The notes: generated by a model not told the origin, from the letters alone. Positions 34,747 through 44,035 are shown, counted from the first letter of the stretch. The stretch: DNA of 64,000 bases from Rivibacter sp049446155 (GCF_049446155.1 NZ_JBMSEE010000009.1:62001-126000), one strand, 5' to 3'. Numbers and translations are program-made.

Positions 34747-35817
34747 ATGACCCTCTTTCCCCTGCCGCGACGCGCCCGCTCGATGGCGCTCGCCCTTCTC
34801 GCCTGCCTGGCCGCCGTGAGCGGCGCGCAGGCGCGCTGTCTCACCGACTGCCGCCCGCGCGTGGGCATCGTCTCGGCCTTCGGCGCCGAGGCCGACATCC
34901 TGGTCAGCGAGACGCGCTCGCGCCGCACCCATGTGATCAACGGCAAGCGCTTCACCACCGGCACGCTGCGCGGCAACCCGGTCGTCATCGTGCTCAGCGG
35001 CGTGAGCATCGTGAACGCGACCATGGTCACGCAGCAGATGCTCGACCACTTCCGCGTCGAGCGGCTGGTGATGAGCGGCATCGCCGGCGGCGTGAACCCG
35101 GCCAACCACGTCGGCGACGTCACCGTGCCCGACCGCTGGGCGATGCCGATGGAGGTGTTCTGGAACGCCGACGCCAAGCTGCCCGCGCCCTGCGGCGCGA
35201 CCGGCGACCTGGCCTGCCTGGGCCTGCAGCTTGCCACCGGCCCCGACGGCAAGCCCTTGCCGCCGTTCACGCTGAGCACGCCGCACGGGCCGGTCGAGAC
35301 GGGCCTGTTCATGCGCAAGAACTACGTGCTCAACGCCGCCAACGCGCCGGCGGGCGGCTTCATGTTCGACTATCCGGTCGATGCCGAGATGCTCGCCGTC
35401 GCGCGCGATCTCCAGCCCGTGCTCGAGCGCTGCGGGCCGAAGGCCAAGCGCGCCGACGGCAGCACCGATGCCTCGATGTGCGTGAAGCAGCAGCCGCGGC
35501 TGCTGGTCGGCGGGCGCGGCGTCTCGGCGCCGGTGTTCCTGGCCAACGCGCAGTACCGCGCCTACCTGCACGAGGTGCTGCAGGCGCAGACCTTCGAGAT
35601 GGAGACCGCCGCGCTCGCGCACGTGGCGCATGCCAACGGCGTGCCCTACATCGCCTTCCGTTCGCTGAGCGACCTGGCCGGCGGCGAAGGCTTCGACGCC
35701 GACGTCGGCGCGCTGTTCGCCAGCGGCCTGGCCGAGGTGAACGAGGCCGCCGTGACGCTGGCCTTCCTCGATGCCTGGCGACTGCACAAGCAGCGCCAGC
35801 CGGGAGCGAAGCGATGA
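34747..35817 (+). CDS. Exported nucleoside phosphorylase/nucleosidase-like protein
   Basis: A 356-residue protein with a signal peptide ending SGAQA (about residue 27). The mature part has a PNP/UDP-phosphorylase (MTA/SAH nucleosidase-like) fold: RVGIVSAFGAEADIL, VVIVLSGVSIVNATMVTQQML, VMSGIAGGVNPANHVGDVTVP, FEMETAALAHVAHANGVPYI (the Met-Glu-x-Glu ribose site) and AFRSLSDLAGG with the base-contacting Asp. The two Cys near the N-terminus (RCLTDCRP) could form a disulfide, fitting a periplasmic site. Related sequences include plant bark/vegetative storage proteins. Stop overlaps the next start by ATGA. It probably splits nucleosides outside the cytoplasm. Confidence 0.8.
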   Translation: MTLFPLPRRARSMALALLACLAAVSGAQARCLTDCRPRVGIVSAFGAEADILVSETRSRRTHVINGKRFTTGTLRGNPVVIVLSGVSIVNATMVTQQMLDHFRVERLVMSGIAGGVNPANHVGDVTVPDRWAMPMEVFWNADAKLPAPCGATGDLACLGLQLATGPDGKPLPPFTLSTPHGPVETGLFMRKNYVLNAANAPAGGFMFDYPVDAEMLAVARDLQPVLERCGPKAKRADGSTDASMCVKQQPRLLVGGRGVSAPVFLANAQYRAYLHEVLQAQTFEMETAALAHVAHANGVPYIAFRSLSDLAGGEGFDADVGALFASGLAEVNEAAVTLAFLDAWRLHKQRQPGAKR

Positions 35818-36845
35818 TCCGCCGCGGCCTGTTGGCGCTGTGCGCGGCCTGCGCGCCGCTGCTGGCGATGTCGCAACCGGCGACGGCGCCGCGCGAACTC
35901 AAGGTGCTGATCATCAGCATGTTCGAGCCCGAGGCGCAGCCGTGGATCGAACCCTTGCAGCTGAAGGAGTCGGTCCCGGTGCCAGGCCTGCTGCCCGATC
36001 ACCCGGCGCTGCGCTGCAATGCCGACGGCGTGTGCCTCGTCGTCGTCGGCATGGGCCATGCGAACGCGGCGGCATCGACGCTCGCGGTCGCACTCTCGCC
36101 GCAGTTCGACCTGCGCCGGACCTACTTCCTGATCGCCGGCATCGCCGGCATCGACCCCGCCCAGGGCACGACCGGCACCGCGGCCTGGGCGCGCTGGCTG
36201 ATCGACTTCGGCATCGCGCACGAACTCGACGCGCGCGAGATGCCCAAGGGCTGGCGCACCGGCTACTACGGCGTGATGACCCGCGGCCCCGGCGAGAAGC
36301 CCAAGTTCGAGTACCACACCGAGGCCGCGAAGCTCGACGAGGCGCTGCTGCAGAAGGCGCTTGCGCTGTCGCGCAACGTGGCGCTGGCCGACGACGCGAA
36401 GGCACAGGCCTATCGCGCCAAGTACCGCCGCGCGCCGGCCAGCGAGCCGCCGCGCGTGACCCAGTGCGACACGCTGGGCGGCGACACCTGGTGGCACGGC
36501 CACCGCCTGGGCGAACACGCGCGCGCATGGACCAAGCTGCTCAGCGACGGCCAGGCGACCTACTGCACCACGCAGCAGGAGGACAACGCGACCTACAACG
36601 CGCTCGCGCGCGCGCAGGCGGCCGGCCGCGTCGACCTCAAGCGCCTCGCGGTGCTGCGCACCGGTTCGAACTTCGACCGCCCCTATCCGGGGCAAAGCGC
36701 GCACGCTTCGCTGATCGCGTCGACCACCGGCGCATCGGGCGGCTTCGGCATCGCGACCGCGAACCTCGAGCGCGCAGGCGGTGCGCTGGTGCGCGACATC
36801 GTGGGGCGCTGGTCCGTGTGGAAGGACGGCGTGCCCGCGAACTGA
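35814..36845 (+). CDS. Purine nucleoside permease (NUP) family protein
   Basis: A 343-residue protein with a signal peptide (LLALCAACAPLLAMSQ). LKVLIISMFEPEAQPWIEPL, VCLVVVGMGHANAAASTLAV, YFLIAGIAGIDPAQGTTGTA and VLRTGSNFDRPYPGQSA are typical of the NUP family (PF06516), named from a fungal nucleoside transporter but soluble and related to nucleoside phosphorylases. So catalysis or binding in the periplasm is as likely as transport. Translationally coupled (ATGA) to the nucleosidase-like gene upstream and followed by a TonB-dependent receptor. Confidence 0.82.
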   Translation: MIRRGLLALCAACAPLLAMSQPATAPRELKVLIISMFEPEAQPWIEPLQLKESVPVPGLLPDHPALRCNADGVCLVVVGMGHANAAASTLAVALSPQFDLRRTYFLIAGIAGIDPAQGTTGTAAWARWLIDFGIAHELDAREMPKGWRTGYYGVMTRGPGEKPKFEYHTEAAKLDEALLQKALALSRNVALADDAKAQAYRAKYRRAPASEPPRVTQCDTLGGDTWWHGHRLGEHARAWTKLLSDGQATYCTTQQEDNATYNALARAQAAGRVDLKRLAVLRTGSNFDRPYPGQSAHASLIASTTGASGGFGIATANLERAGGALVRDIVGRWSVWKDGVPAN

Positions 36846-36920
36846 CGGCCCCCACGCTCGCTGCGCTCGCTGCCCCCCGAGGGGGCTGGCCTCCCTTGGG
36901 GCGGCCCCACGGGAGGCCGT
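36846..36920. repeat. GC-rich hairpin-forming intergenic element
   Basis: The stretch begins CCCCCACGCTCGCTGCGCTCG, contains CCCCCGAGGGGG, and ends in a long nested hairpin in which GGCCTCCC (36888-36895) pairs with GGGAGGCC (36911-36918) around an inner GGGGC/GCCCC. Elements of this look are common between genes in Burkholderiales. It lies between the NUP gene and the receptor and could limit read-through. Confidence 0.6.
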
Positions 36921-37008
36921 TCGCCGATTACGGACGGCCGTGCGGGCCGTGGCATGGCGCTTGCGAACGTCGCGCGTCATGACCACGACAACCCACCAGG
37001 AGCCGTTC

Positions 37009-39282
37009 ATGACCCGCACTTCCCTGCCAGCGCCGCGACGCATCGCGCTGGCCGTCGCCCTCGCCTGCTGCGGCGCAGCCTTCGCGCAGCAGGCCGCCGA
37101 GCCTGCTGCCGCGGCGTCCGCGCCCGAGTCCGGCAAGCTCGAGACGGTGACCGTCACCGCCGAGCGCCGCAGCGAGAACATCAAGGACGTGCCGATGGCG
37201 ATCTCGACCCTCAAGGGCGAGAAGCTCGACGTCATCAATTCCGGCGGCCAGGACGTGCGCGCGCTCAGCGGCCGCGTGCCGAGCCTGAACATCGAGTCCT
37301 CGTTCGGCCGCGCCTTCCCGCGCTTCTACATCCGCGGCTACGGCAATACCGACTTCCGCCTCAACGCCTCGCAGCCGGTCTCGCTGGTCTACGACGACGT
37401 CGTGCAGGAGAACCCCATCCTCAAGGGCTTCCCGGTGTTCGACGTCGACCAGATCGAGGTGCTGCGCGGCCCGCAAGGCACGCTCTTCGGCCGCAACTCG
37501 CCGGCCGGCGTGGTGAAGTTCGACTCGGTCAAGCCGTCGACCAAGAAGCTCGAGGGCTACGCAAGCCTGGGCTACGGCACGGACAACATGATCAACCTCG
37601 AGGCGGCCGTCAACGTGCCGTTGTCCGAGGATTGGGCCGCGCGCGTGTCGCTGCTCAACCAGACGCGCGACGACTGGGTCGAGAACACCCACGACGCCGG
37701 CCCGACGCAGGACCTCGAGGGCTACCGCGACTCCGCGGTGCGCGCGCAGCTGCTGTACGCGCCGCACAAGGACTTCTCGGCGCTGTTCAACGTGCACGCG
37801 CGCGACCTCGACGGCTCGGCGCGCCTGTTCCGCGCCAACATCATCAAGCCCGGCACGAACGACCTGGTCGACGGCTTCGACGAGGACAAGATCTCGATCG
37901 ACGGCAAGAACGAGTCGCGCCTGCGCACCAAGGGCGCGAACGCGCGGCTGCGCTGGGGCCTGGGCGAGTACTCGCTGTACTCGATCACCGGCTACGAGAC
38001 GCTGGACACCTACAACCGCGGCGACATCGACGGCGGCTTCGGCGCGGTGTTCGCGCCGCCGTCGGGGCCGGGGACGATCCCGTTCTCGTCGGAGACCGCC
38101 GACGGCATCCCGGACCACAAGCAGTTCACGCAGGAAGTGCGCGTCGAGTCGAACTACGCCGGCCCCATCAACTGGCAAGCGGGGCTGTACTACTTCCACG
38201 AGGACTTCACGGCCGAGAGCTTCAGCTACGACTCGCTGTCCGGCGGCGCGCAGAACGGCTACTCGCGTTCGCGCCAGAAGAACGACGCCTATGCGGCCTT
38301 CGGCGCGCTGACGTGGCAGGCCACGCCCGCGCTCAAGCTGCGTGGCGGCCTGCGCTACACGCACGACAAGAAGGACTTCGCGCTGCAGGACTACAACAGC
38401 GCGGTGTTCGGCACGCCGGCGACGATGGCGGACCTGATCGCCGCCGGTCCGATCACTGCCAATCCGAGCGACAACAAGACGAGCTGGGACCTCAGCGGCA
38501 CCTATGCGCTCAGCGCCGAGACCAACCTCTACGCGCGCGTGGCCAACGGCTTCCGCGCCACCAGCGTGCAGGGTGCCGGCGCGTTCAACGGGCAGTCGGT
38601 CGCCGGGCCCGAGACCAACACCTCGGTCGAGGCCGGCATCAAGACCGACCTGTTCGACCGCCGTGCGCGACTGAGCGCCGGCGTCTTCCACTACACGGTC
38701 AAGGACCAGCAGCTCACCGCGGTCGGCGGCGCCGCCAACTCGAACATCCTGCTCAACGCGGACAAGACGGTCGGCCAGGGCTTCGAGCTCGATTTCCAGG
38801 CGCTGATCACCGACAACCTGCTGGTCACCGCAGGCGCCAGCTACAACCACACCGAACTGAAGGACCGCGACCTCGCCGTCGCGGTGTGCGCCGCCTGCAC
38901 CGTGACCGACCCGCTCGACGGCAGCGGCCGCGCGCTGATCGACGGCAACCCGCTGCCGCAGGCGCCCAAGGTCACGGCCAACGTCACGCTGCGCTACTCG
39001 ATCCCGCACGAGACCGGCGAGTGGTACGTCTACACCGACTGGGCCTACCGCTCGAAGGTGAACTTCTTCCTCTACGAGTCCAAGGAGTTCACCGGCAAGG
39101 CGCTGACCGAAGGCGGCCTGCGCCTGGGCTACATCTGGGGCAACGGCAAGTACGAGGTCGCCGCCTACGGTCGCAACATCACGAACCAGATCCGCGTGAC
39201 CGGTGGCATCGACTTCAACAACCTGACCGGCTTCATCAACGAGCCGCGCACCTGGGGCGTGCAGGGGCGGCTGAGCTTCTGA
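37009..39282 (+). CDS. TonB-dependent outer-membrane receptor
   Basis: A 757-residue receptor. Signal peptide to about residue 27 (GAAFAQQ), a TonB-box-like ETVTVTAERR at about 45-54, plug domain (DVPMAISTLKG, SLNIESSFGRAFPRFYIRG, IEVLRGPQGTLFGRNSPAG), and a beta barrel ending in WGVQGRLSF with C-terminal Phe. AGGAG lies 6 bases before the ATG; an earlier ATG at 36979 has no good SD. Substrate is not evident from sequence; no FecA-type regulator is next to it. Its position behind two exported nucleoside enzymes suggests nucleoside or nucleotide uptake; an iron chelate is the alternative. Confidence 0.85.
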   Translation: MTRTSLPAPRRIALAVALACCGAAFAQQAAEPAAAASAPESGKLETVTVTAERRSENIKDVPMAISTLKGEKLDVINSGGQDVRALSGRVPSLNIESSFGRAFPRFYIRGYGNTDFRLNASQPVSLVYDDVVQENPILKGFPVFDVDQIEVLRGPQGTLFGRNSPAGVVKFDSVKPSTKKLEGYASLGYGTDNMINLEAAVNVPLSEDWAARVSLLNQTRDDWVENTHDAGPTQDLEGYRDSAVRAQLLYAPHKDFSALFNVHARDLDGSARLFRANIIKPGTNDLVDGFDEDKISIDGKNESRLRTKGANARLRWGLGEYSLYSITGYETLDTYNRGDIDGGFGAVFAPPSGPGTIPFSSETADGIPDHKQFTQEVRVESNYAGPINWQAGLYYFHEDFTAESFSYDSLSGGAQNGYSRSRQKNDAYAAFGALTWQATPALKLRGGLRYTHDKKDFALQDYNSAVFGTPATMADLIAAGPITANPSDNKTSWDLSGTYALSAETNLYARVANGFRATSVQGAGAFNGQSVAGPETNTSVEAGIKTDLFDRRARLSAGVFHYTVKDQQLTAVGGAANSNILLNADKTVGQGFELDFQALITDNLLVTAGASYNHTELKDRDLAVAVCAACTVTDPLDGSGRALIDGNPLPQAPKVTANVTLRYSIPHETGEWYVYTDWAYRSKVNFFLYESKEFTGKALTEGGLRLGYIWGNGKYEVAAYGRNITNQIRVTGGIDFNNLTGFINEPRTWGVQGRLSF

Positions 39283-39774
39283 TCAGGGTGCGGAAGCAGC
39301 CGAGGCCGGCGCCGACGGATGCGGCGCCGGCACGCTGGCCGGCAGCGGCGAGCTCTGGCCCGGCACGACGACGCCTGGCGCGAGCGGGATGTCGTCTTGC
39401 ACGCGCACACCGGTGACGTAGTAGCGCGTCTCGCCGAAGCAGGAGGTCGGCAACCCGACCTTCTGCTCGTAGTGCAGCGCCACGCGCTTGCCCATCACCT
39501 TGTTGATCTGGTCGGCGACGGCGTCGTCCCAGATCGTGAAGGCGAACTTCTCCGGCGTGCTGCCGGGCAGCGAGACCAGCGCGAGTTCGCCCTCCCAGGT
39601 CTTGCAGACCCAGCCCTTCTTCGAGAGCTTCTGCACCCAGCCGGCGCGCTCGCCGCTGGCGTAGCTCCAGTTCAGCACGACGAGGAAGTACAGCACCGCG
39701 ATCGCGATCAGCACCAGCAGCGTGATCAGCAGGCCGAAACTGCGGCGCGGCGCAGGAGACGTCGTGGCGCTCAT
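39283..39774 (-). CDS. Small membrane-anchored protein of unknown function
   Basis: A 163-residue protein. An N-terminal transmembrane anchor (about residues 14-36, GLLITLLVLIAIAVLYFLVV) is followed by a conserved-looking globular part (GWVCKTWEGELALVSLPG, ALHYEQKVGLPTSCFGETRYYV) with two Cys, and a Pro/Ala/Ser-rich tail. The stop abuts that of the receptor (39282/39283). I start at the ATG 39774; another Met 7 codons upstream is possible. No function recognised; its orientation argues against a link to the receptor. Confidence 0.65.
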   Translation of the reverse strand: MSATTSPAPRRSFGLLITLLVLIAIAVLYFLVVLNWSYASGERAGWVQKLSKKGWVCKTWEGELALVSLPGSTPEKFAFTIWDDAVADQINKVMGKRVALHYEQKVGLPTSCFGETRYYVTGVRVQDDIPLAPGVVVPGQSSPLPASVPAPHPSAPASAASAP

Positions 39775-39846
39775 GGGGCGGAGGAAGCGAGGCACGGCAC
39801 GGCGCCGCGCGCGGATCTTCGCACGCGGCGCGGCCGGTCCGATCGA

Positions 39847-41355
39847 TCAGAGATCGAAGCGAATGCCCTGCGCCAACGGCAGCGCCTTCGAGTAGTTCAC
39901 CGTGTTCGTCGCGCGCCGCATGTAGGCGCGCCAGCTGTCCGAGCCCGACTCGCGCCCGCCGCCGGTTTCCTTCTCGCCGCCGAAGGCGCCGCCGATCTCG
40001 GCGCCCGAGGTACCGATGTTGACGTTGGCGATGCCGCAGTCCGAGCCCGACGCGGCGACGAAGGCCTCGGCCTCGCGCAGGTCATTCGTGAAGATCGCCG
40101 ACGACAGGCCTTGCGGCACGCCGTTTTGCAGCGCGATCGCCTCCTCGAAGCGCTCGTAGCGCAGCACGTAGAGGATGGGCGCGAAGGTCTCGTGGCAGAC
40201 CACCGGCGTTTGCGCCGGCATCTCGACCAGCGCCGGCTTCACGTAGAACGCGTTCGGATGCATGTCGGCCAGCACGCGCTCGCCGCCGAAGACGCGGCCG
40301 CCCTCTTCCTTGGCGCGCGCGAGCGCCGACTGCATGTGGTCGAAGGCTTGGCGATCGATCAGCGGCCCCAGCAGCGTGCCTTCGGCCAGCGGATCGCCGA
40401 TGCGCACGCTCTCGTAGGCGCGCTTCAGGCGCGCGACCAGCTCGTCGTGCACGCTGGCGTGCACGATCAGGCGGCGCGTCGTCGTGCAGCGCTGGCCGGC
40501 GGTGCCGACCGCGCCGAACAGGATGCCGCGCACGGCCATGTCGAGGTCGGCGCTGGGCGCGACGATGATGGCGTTGTTGCCGCCCAGCTCGAGCAGGCAG
40601 CGGCCGAAGCGCGCCGCGACGCGCGGTCCGACCGCGCGGCCCATGCGCGTGCTGCCGGTGGCCGAGACCAGGGCGACGCGCGTGTCGTCGACCATCGCCT
40701 CGCCGACGGGGTGGCCGCCGATCACGAGCTCGGACAAGCCCTGGGGCGCTTCGTCGCCGAAGCGCGCCATCGCGCGCTCGAACAAGGCCTGCGTGGCCAA
40801 CGCCGTCAGCGGCGTCTTCTCCGACGGTTTCCAGACCACCGCGTCGCCGCACACCAGCGCGAGCGCCGCGTTCCACGACCACACCGCGACCGGGAAGTTG
40901 AAGGCGCTGATGATGCCCACCACGCCCAGCGGATGCCACTGCTCCATCATGCGGTGGCCGGGCCGCTCGGAAGCGATGGTCAGGCCGTGCAGCTGGCGCG
41001 AGAGACCGACCGCGAAGTCGCAGATGTCGATCATCTCCTGCACCTCGCCCTGGCCCTCGGAGGTGATCTTGCCGACCTCGATCGAGACCAGGCGGCCGAG
41101 CGCGGCCTTGTGCGCGCGCAGCTCCTCGCCGAACAGGCGCACCAGTTCGCCGCGCCGCGGCGCGGGCACGTTGCGCCACGCGAGGAAGGCCGCATGGGCG
41201 CGCGCAACGGCCGCGTGCATGTCGGCCGGGCGGGCTTCGTGCACTTGCGCCAGCGGCGCGCCATCGATCGGCGAGTGCACGGCGAGCGTGCCGCCGCGAA
41301 GCTGCCCGGGCGCGACGCCGAGCGAGTCGAGGAGGGAGTCGATGTCGTGATTCAT
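39847..41355 (-). CDS. amaB: ALDH7-type aldehyde dehydrogenase (alpha-aminoadipic semialdehyde dehydrogenase)
   Basis: A 502-residue NAD-dependent aldehyde dehydrogenase. Catalytic Cys near 288 (GTAGQRCTTTRR) and Glu near 254 (LLELGGNNA) are present. IISAFNFPVAVWSWNAALAL and FGGEKETGGGRESGSDSW with AYMRRATNTVNYS are hallmarks of the ALDH7/antiquitin family, which oxidises L-2-aminoadipate 6-semialdehyde (in equilibrium with piperideine-6-carboxylate) in lysine degradation. The neighbour upstream in the same unit is a saccharopine/lysine-dehydrogenase-family protein, which supports that substrate. Confidence 0.88.
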   Translation of the reverse strand: MNHDIDSLLDSLGVAPGQLRGGTLAVHSPIDGAPLAQVHEARPADMHAAVARAHAAFLAWRNVPAPRRGELVRLFGEELRAHKAALGRLVSIEVGKITSEGQGEVQEMIDICDFAVGLSRQLHGLTIASERPGHRMMEQWHPLGVVGIISAFNFPVAVWSWNAALALVCGDAVVWKPSEKTPLTALATQALFERAMARFGDEAPQGLSELVIGGHPVGEAMVDDTRVALVSATGSTRMGRAVGPRVAARFGRCLLELGGNNAIIVAPSADLDMAVRGILFGAVGTAGQRCTTTRRLIVHASVHDELVARLKRAYESVRIGDPLAEGTLLGPLIDRQAFDHMQSALARAKEEGGRVFGGERVLADMHPNAFYVKPALVEMPAQTPVVCHETFAPILYVLRYERFEEAIALQNGVPQGLSSAIFTNDLREAEAFVAASGSDCGIANVNIGTSGAEIGGAFGGEKETGGGRESGSDSWRAYMRRATNTVNYSKALPLAQGIRFDL

Positions 41356-41395
41356 GTTGCTAGCGTAGCCGCTGATGCCGCGTCTTCCACCTCGG

Positions 41396-42490
41396 TCAGG
41401 CGATCGATTCGACCTGCCGTGACTGTTGATAGGCCGAGCCGAAGCGGTTGGCCAGGAAGGCCGGCAGCTCGATCTGTTCCTGGCGGATGAAGCCCCGCTG
41501 CGGCAGCTTGCCTTCGCGGAACAGGTCGACCGCCGCGCAGATGCCCGCTGCGGTGGTGATCTGGATCGCCGACAGCGGTGCGCGCTCGCTGCGGTCCGCG
41601 AAGATCTTGCGCGCGAACACTTCCTCGACGAACTGGCCGCCCTTGTGGCCGCTGACGGTCACGAACACCAGCACGACGTCTTGCATCGTCGTCGGCACCG
41701 CGCGGCGCAGGATGTCCTTGAGCGTGCCCTGGTCCTGCTTGAGCTGCAGCTCTTCGAGCAGCACGCGCATGAGCGCCTGGTGGCCGGGGTAGCGCACCGA
41801 CTTGTAGTCGAGCGTGCGCACCTTGCCTTCGAGCGTCTCGCACAGCGTGCCGAGGCCGCCGGAGGTGTTGAAGGCCTCGTACTCGGTGCCGTCGAGCGAG
41901 AAGTGCTCCAGGCCTTCGAGCGGCAGCACGTCGATGCGCTGGCCGTCGCGGATCGCCTCGCAGGGATGGCAGTACTCGTTGATCAGGCCGTCGACGCTCC
42001 AGGTCAGGTTGTACTTCAGCGAGTTGGTCGGGAAGGCCGGCAGCGCGCCGACGCGCATCTTGACCTCGGCCAGCGAGTCGAACTGGCTCGCGAGGTGGTG
42101 CGCGACGATGCCGATGAAGCCCGGCGCCAGGCCGCACTGCGGCATGAAGGCCGTCTTGGCGCCTTCGGCCAGGCGCTTGATCTCGCGCGTGGCGGCCACG
42201 TCCTCGGTCAGGTCGAAGTAGTGGCAGCCGGCCTCGCGCGCCTGCGTGGCCGCCAGCGTGGCGAGGTGGTAGGGCAGCGCGTTGATCACCGCGTCGTGGC
42301 CGCGCAGCGCGCCGACCAGCGCGGCGGGCTGCTCGGTGTCGACCACCGCGGTTGTGATGCCGCGCCCAGACAGCTTGGCGAGCGCGGCCGGGTTCTTGTC
42401 GATCACGGTCACCGTGTAGTCGCCGGTGTCGGCGAGCAGGCGGGCGATGGTCTGGCCGATGTGGCCGGCGCCGAGCAGGGCGATGCGCAT
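41396..42490 (-). CDS. Saccharopine dehydrogenase-family protein (probable lysine 6-dehydrogenase)
   Basis: A 364-residue NAD(P)-binding enzyme. Rossmann loop LLGAGHIGQTIARLL at residues 4-18, VIDKNP after beta-2, then the catalytic-domain segments HYFDLTEDV, CGLAPGFIGIVAHHL, and GTEYEAFNTSGGLGTLCETL. Length matches stand-alone lysine 6-dehydrogenases better than the bifunctional LKR/SDH. It would oxidise lysine or saccharopine to aminoadipate semialdehyde, the substrate of the ALDH7 protein 40 bases downstream. GGAGAC precedes the ATG. Divergent from an Lrp-type regulator. Confidence 0.78.
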   Translation of the reverse strand: MRIALLGAGHIGQTIARLLADTGDYTVTVIDKNPAALAKLSGRGITTAVVDTEQPAALVGALRGHDAVINALPYHLATLAATQAREAGCHYFDLTEDVAATREIKRLAEGAKTAFMPQCGLAPGFIGIVAHHLASQFDSLAEVKMRVGALPAFPTNSLKYNLTWSVDGLINEYCHPCEAIRDGQRIDVLPLEGLEHFSLDGTEYEAFNTSGGLGTLCETLEGKVRTLDYKSVRYPGHQALMRVLLEELQLKQDQGTLKDILRRAVPTTMQDVVLVFVTVSGHKGGQFVEEVFARKIFADRSERAPLSAIQITTAAGICAAVDLFREGKLPQRGFIRQEQIELPAFLANRFGSAYQQSRQVESIA

Positions 42491-42560
42491 GGCGGTGTCT
42501 CCGAAGACGGTTCTCGAATCGGGCCAGTCTAGGAAGGGCCACCGACGATTTCTACGCCGA

Positions 42561-42571
42561 GTTCGTCGAAC
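42561..42571. promoter_or_regulatory. Candidate palindrome in the lysine gene/Lrp divergent region
   Basis: GTTCGTCGAAC is a perfect 11-base palindrome in the 138-base region between the two divergent genes, followed at 42605-42621 by a direct repeat of TTCGACGTT. Either could be the Lrp-type regulator's site; no consensus is available to decide. Confidence 0.3.
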
Positions 42572-42628
42572 AGGCTCAGAATTCGGACGATTCGTCATCT
42601 CACTTCGACGTTTTCGACGTTCTGACCC

Positions 42629-43081
42629 ATGGCCGCCACCACCCCACGCGACGCGCTCGACCGTGAACTGCTCGCCCTGCTGCAGGCCAATGCCCGCGAG
42701 AGCACTGCCAACCTCGCGCGCAAGCTCGGCGTCGCGCGCACCACGGTGCTGGCGCGCCTGTCGCGGCTGGAGCGCGACGGCGTGATCGTCGGCTACACGG
42801 TGCGCCTCGGCCAGGACGTGGCCGACCGTGCGCTGCAGGCCTACGTGGGCATCACGGTGCAGCCCAAGGCCGGGCGCGACGTCGTGCGCCGGCTCGAGCG
42901 CATGCCCGAACTGCGGCTGCTCAGCGCGGTGAGCGGCGAGTTCGACTACATCGCGCTGCTGCGCGCCGAATCGGCGGCGCGGCTCGATGCGCTGCTCGAC
43001 GAGATCGGCGAGATCGACGGCGTCTCGCGCACCACCACCTCGATCGTGCTGGCGCGGCGCATCGATCGCCTGGCCGGCTGA
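42629..43081 (+). CDS. Lrp/AsnC-family transcriptional regulator
   Basis: A 150-residue regulator. HTH at about residues 9-60 (LDRELLALLQANARESTANL, LARKLGVARTTVLARLSRLE) and RAM ligand-binding domain at about 70-145 (AYVGITVQPKAGRDVVRRLE, SGEFDYIALLRAES). Lrp members usually sense an amino acid and control a divergent gene; here that is the lysine-dehydrogenase-like gene, so lysine or aminoadipate is a plausible effector (inference). Confidence 0.88.
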   Translation: MAATTPRDALDRELLALLQANARESTANLARKLGVARTTVLARLSRLERDGVIVGYTVRLGQDVADRALQAYVGITVQPKAGRDVVRRLERMPELRLLSAVSGEFDYIALLRAESAARLDALLDEIGEIDGVSRTTTSIVLARRIDRLAG

Positions 43082-43090
43082 GCGCGCGGG

Positions 43091-44035
43091 TCAAGCGACC
43101 CGAGGGATGCGCTCCAGTTCCGGCAGCAGGTCGCGCGCGAGCGCCGCCTCGAACATCTCCAGGAACACGCGCGTCTTGGCCGGCACCAGTCGGCGACCGG
43201 GCATCACGGCCCAGCCCGTCGTCGGCGGCATGCCCCACTCGGGCAGCACGCGCACGAGCTGGCCGGCGTGGACGTGCCGGCAGGCCGTCCAGTCCGGGAC
43301 CGCGCCGATGCCGGCGCCTTCCAGGGCCAGGCGCGCCACCAGGTCGGGCGAGTTGGCCCAGGCGCGCAGCGCGGGCAGGCCCTCCCAGCGCGCATCGCCG
43401 CGCTGCAGCGACCAGGCCACGGGCTCGCCGTCGCGCTTGCGCAGCGTGACGCCGTCGTGCTGGAGCAGGTCGGCCGGTTCGCGCGGCGTGCCGCGCAGCG
43501 CCAGGTAGATCGGCGCGGCGTACAGGCCCCAGGTGTGCTCGAACAGCCGGCGCGCAACCAGCGTCGCGTCGTCGGGCAGATCGCCCATGCGCAGCGCGAG
43601 GTCGAAGTTCTCGCCGATCAGGTCGACGCGGCGGGAGGAGAGGTCCAGGTCGAGCGCGATCGCCGGGTAGCGGGTCAGGAACTCGGCGGCGAAGCGCGCG
43701 AGGTCCATTCCGAGCGGATCGCTCGGCAGCGAGACGCGCAGCCGCCCGCTCGGCTGCGCCTGGCGGTGCAGCGCGAGCGACGCCGCCGCGTCGACCTCGG
43801 CGGCGACCTGGCGCGCGTGCACCAGCAGCTGGTGGCCGAAGTCGGTCAGGCTCAGCTTGCGCGTCGTGCGCTGCAGCAAGCGCTCGCCGAGCTCGCGCTC
43901 GAGCGCGGCGACGCGCCGCGACACCGTGCTCTTGGGCAGGCCGGCACGCGCTGCCGCCGCGCTGAAGCTGCCGCCGTCGACGACTTGCGCGAACAGCAGC
44001 AGGTTGGTGGGATCCAGAGAACCGGGTTTGGGCAT
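43091..44035 (-). CDS. LysR-family transcriptional regulator
   Basis: A 314-residue LysR regulator: HTH at residues 8-66 (LLLFAQVVDGGSFSAAAARA, GLPKSTVSRRVAALERELG) and a periplasmic-binding-protein-like effector domain (GRLRVSLPSDPLGM, DLALRMGDLPDDATLVARRL). Divergent from azoR with 119 bases between, the usual arrangement for control of the azoR-pirin pair. Confidence 0.9.
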   Translation of the reverse strand: MPKPGSLDPTNLLLFAQVVDGGSFSAAAARAGLPKSTVSRRVAALERELGERLLQRTTRKLSLTDFGHQLLVHARQVAAEVDAAASLALHRQAQPSGRLRVSLPSDPLGMDLARFAAEFLTRYPAIALDLDLSSRRVDLIGENFDLALRMGDLPDDATLVARRLFEHTWGLYAAPIYLALRGTPREPADLLQHDGVTLRKRDGEPVAWSLQRGDARWEGLPALRAWANSPDLVARLALEGAGIGAVPDWTACRHVHAGQLVRVLPEWGMPPTTGWAVMPGRRLVPAKTRVFLEMFEAALARDLLPELERIPRVA

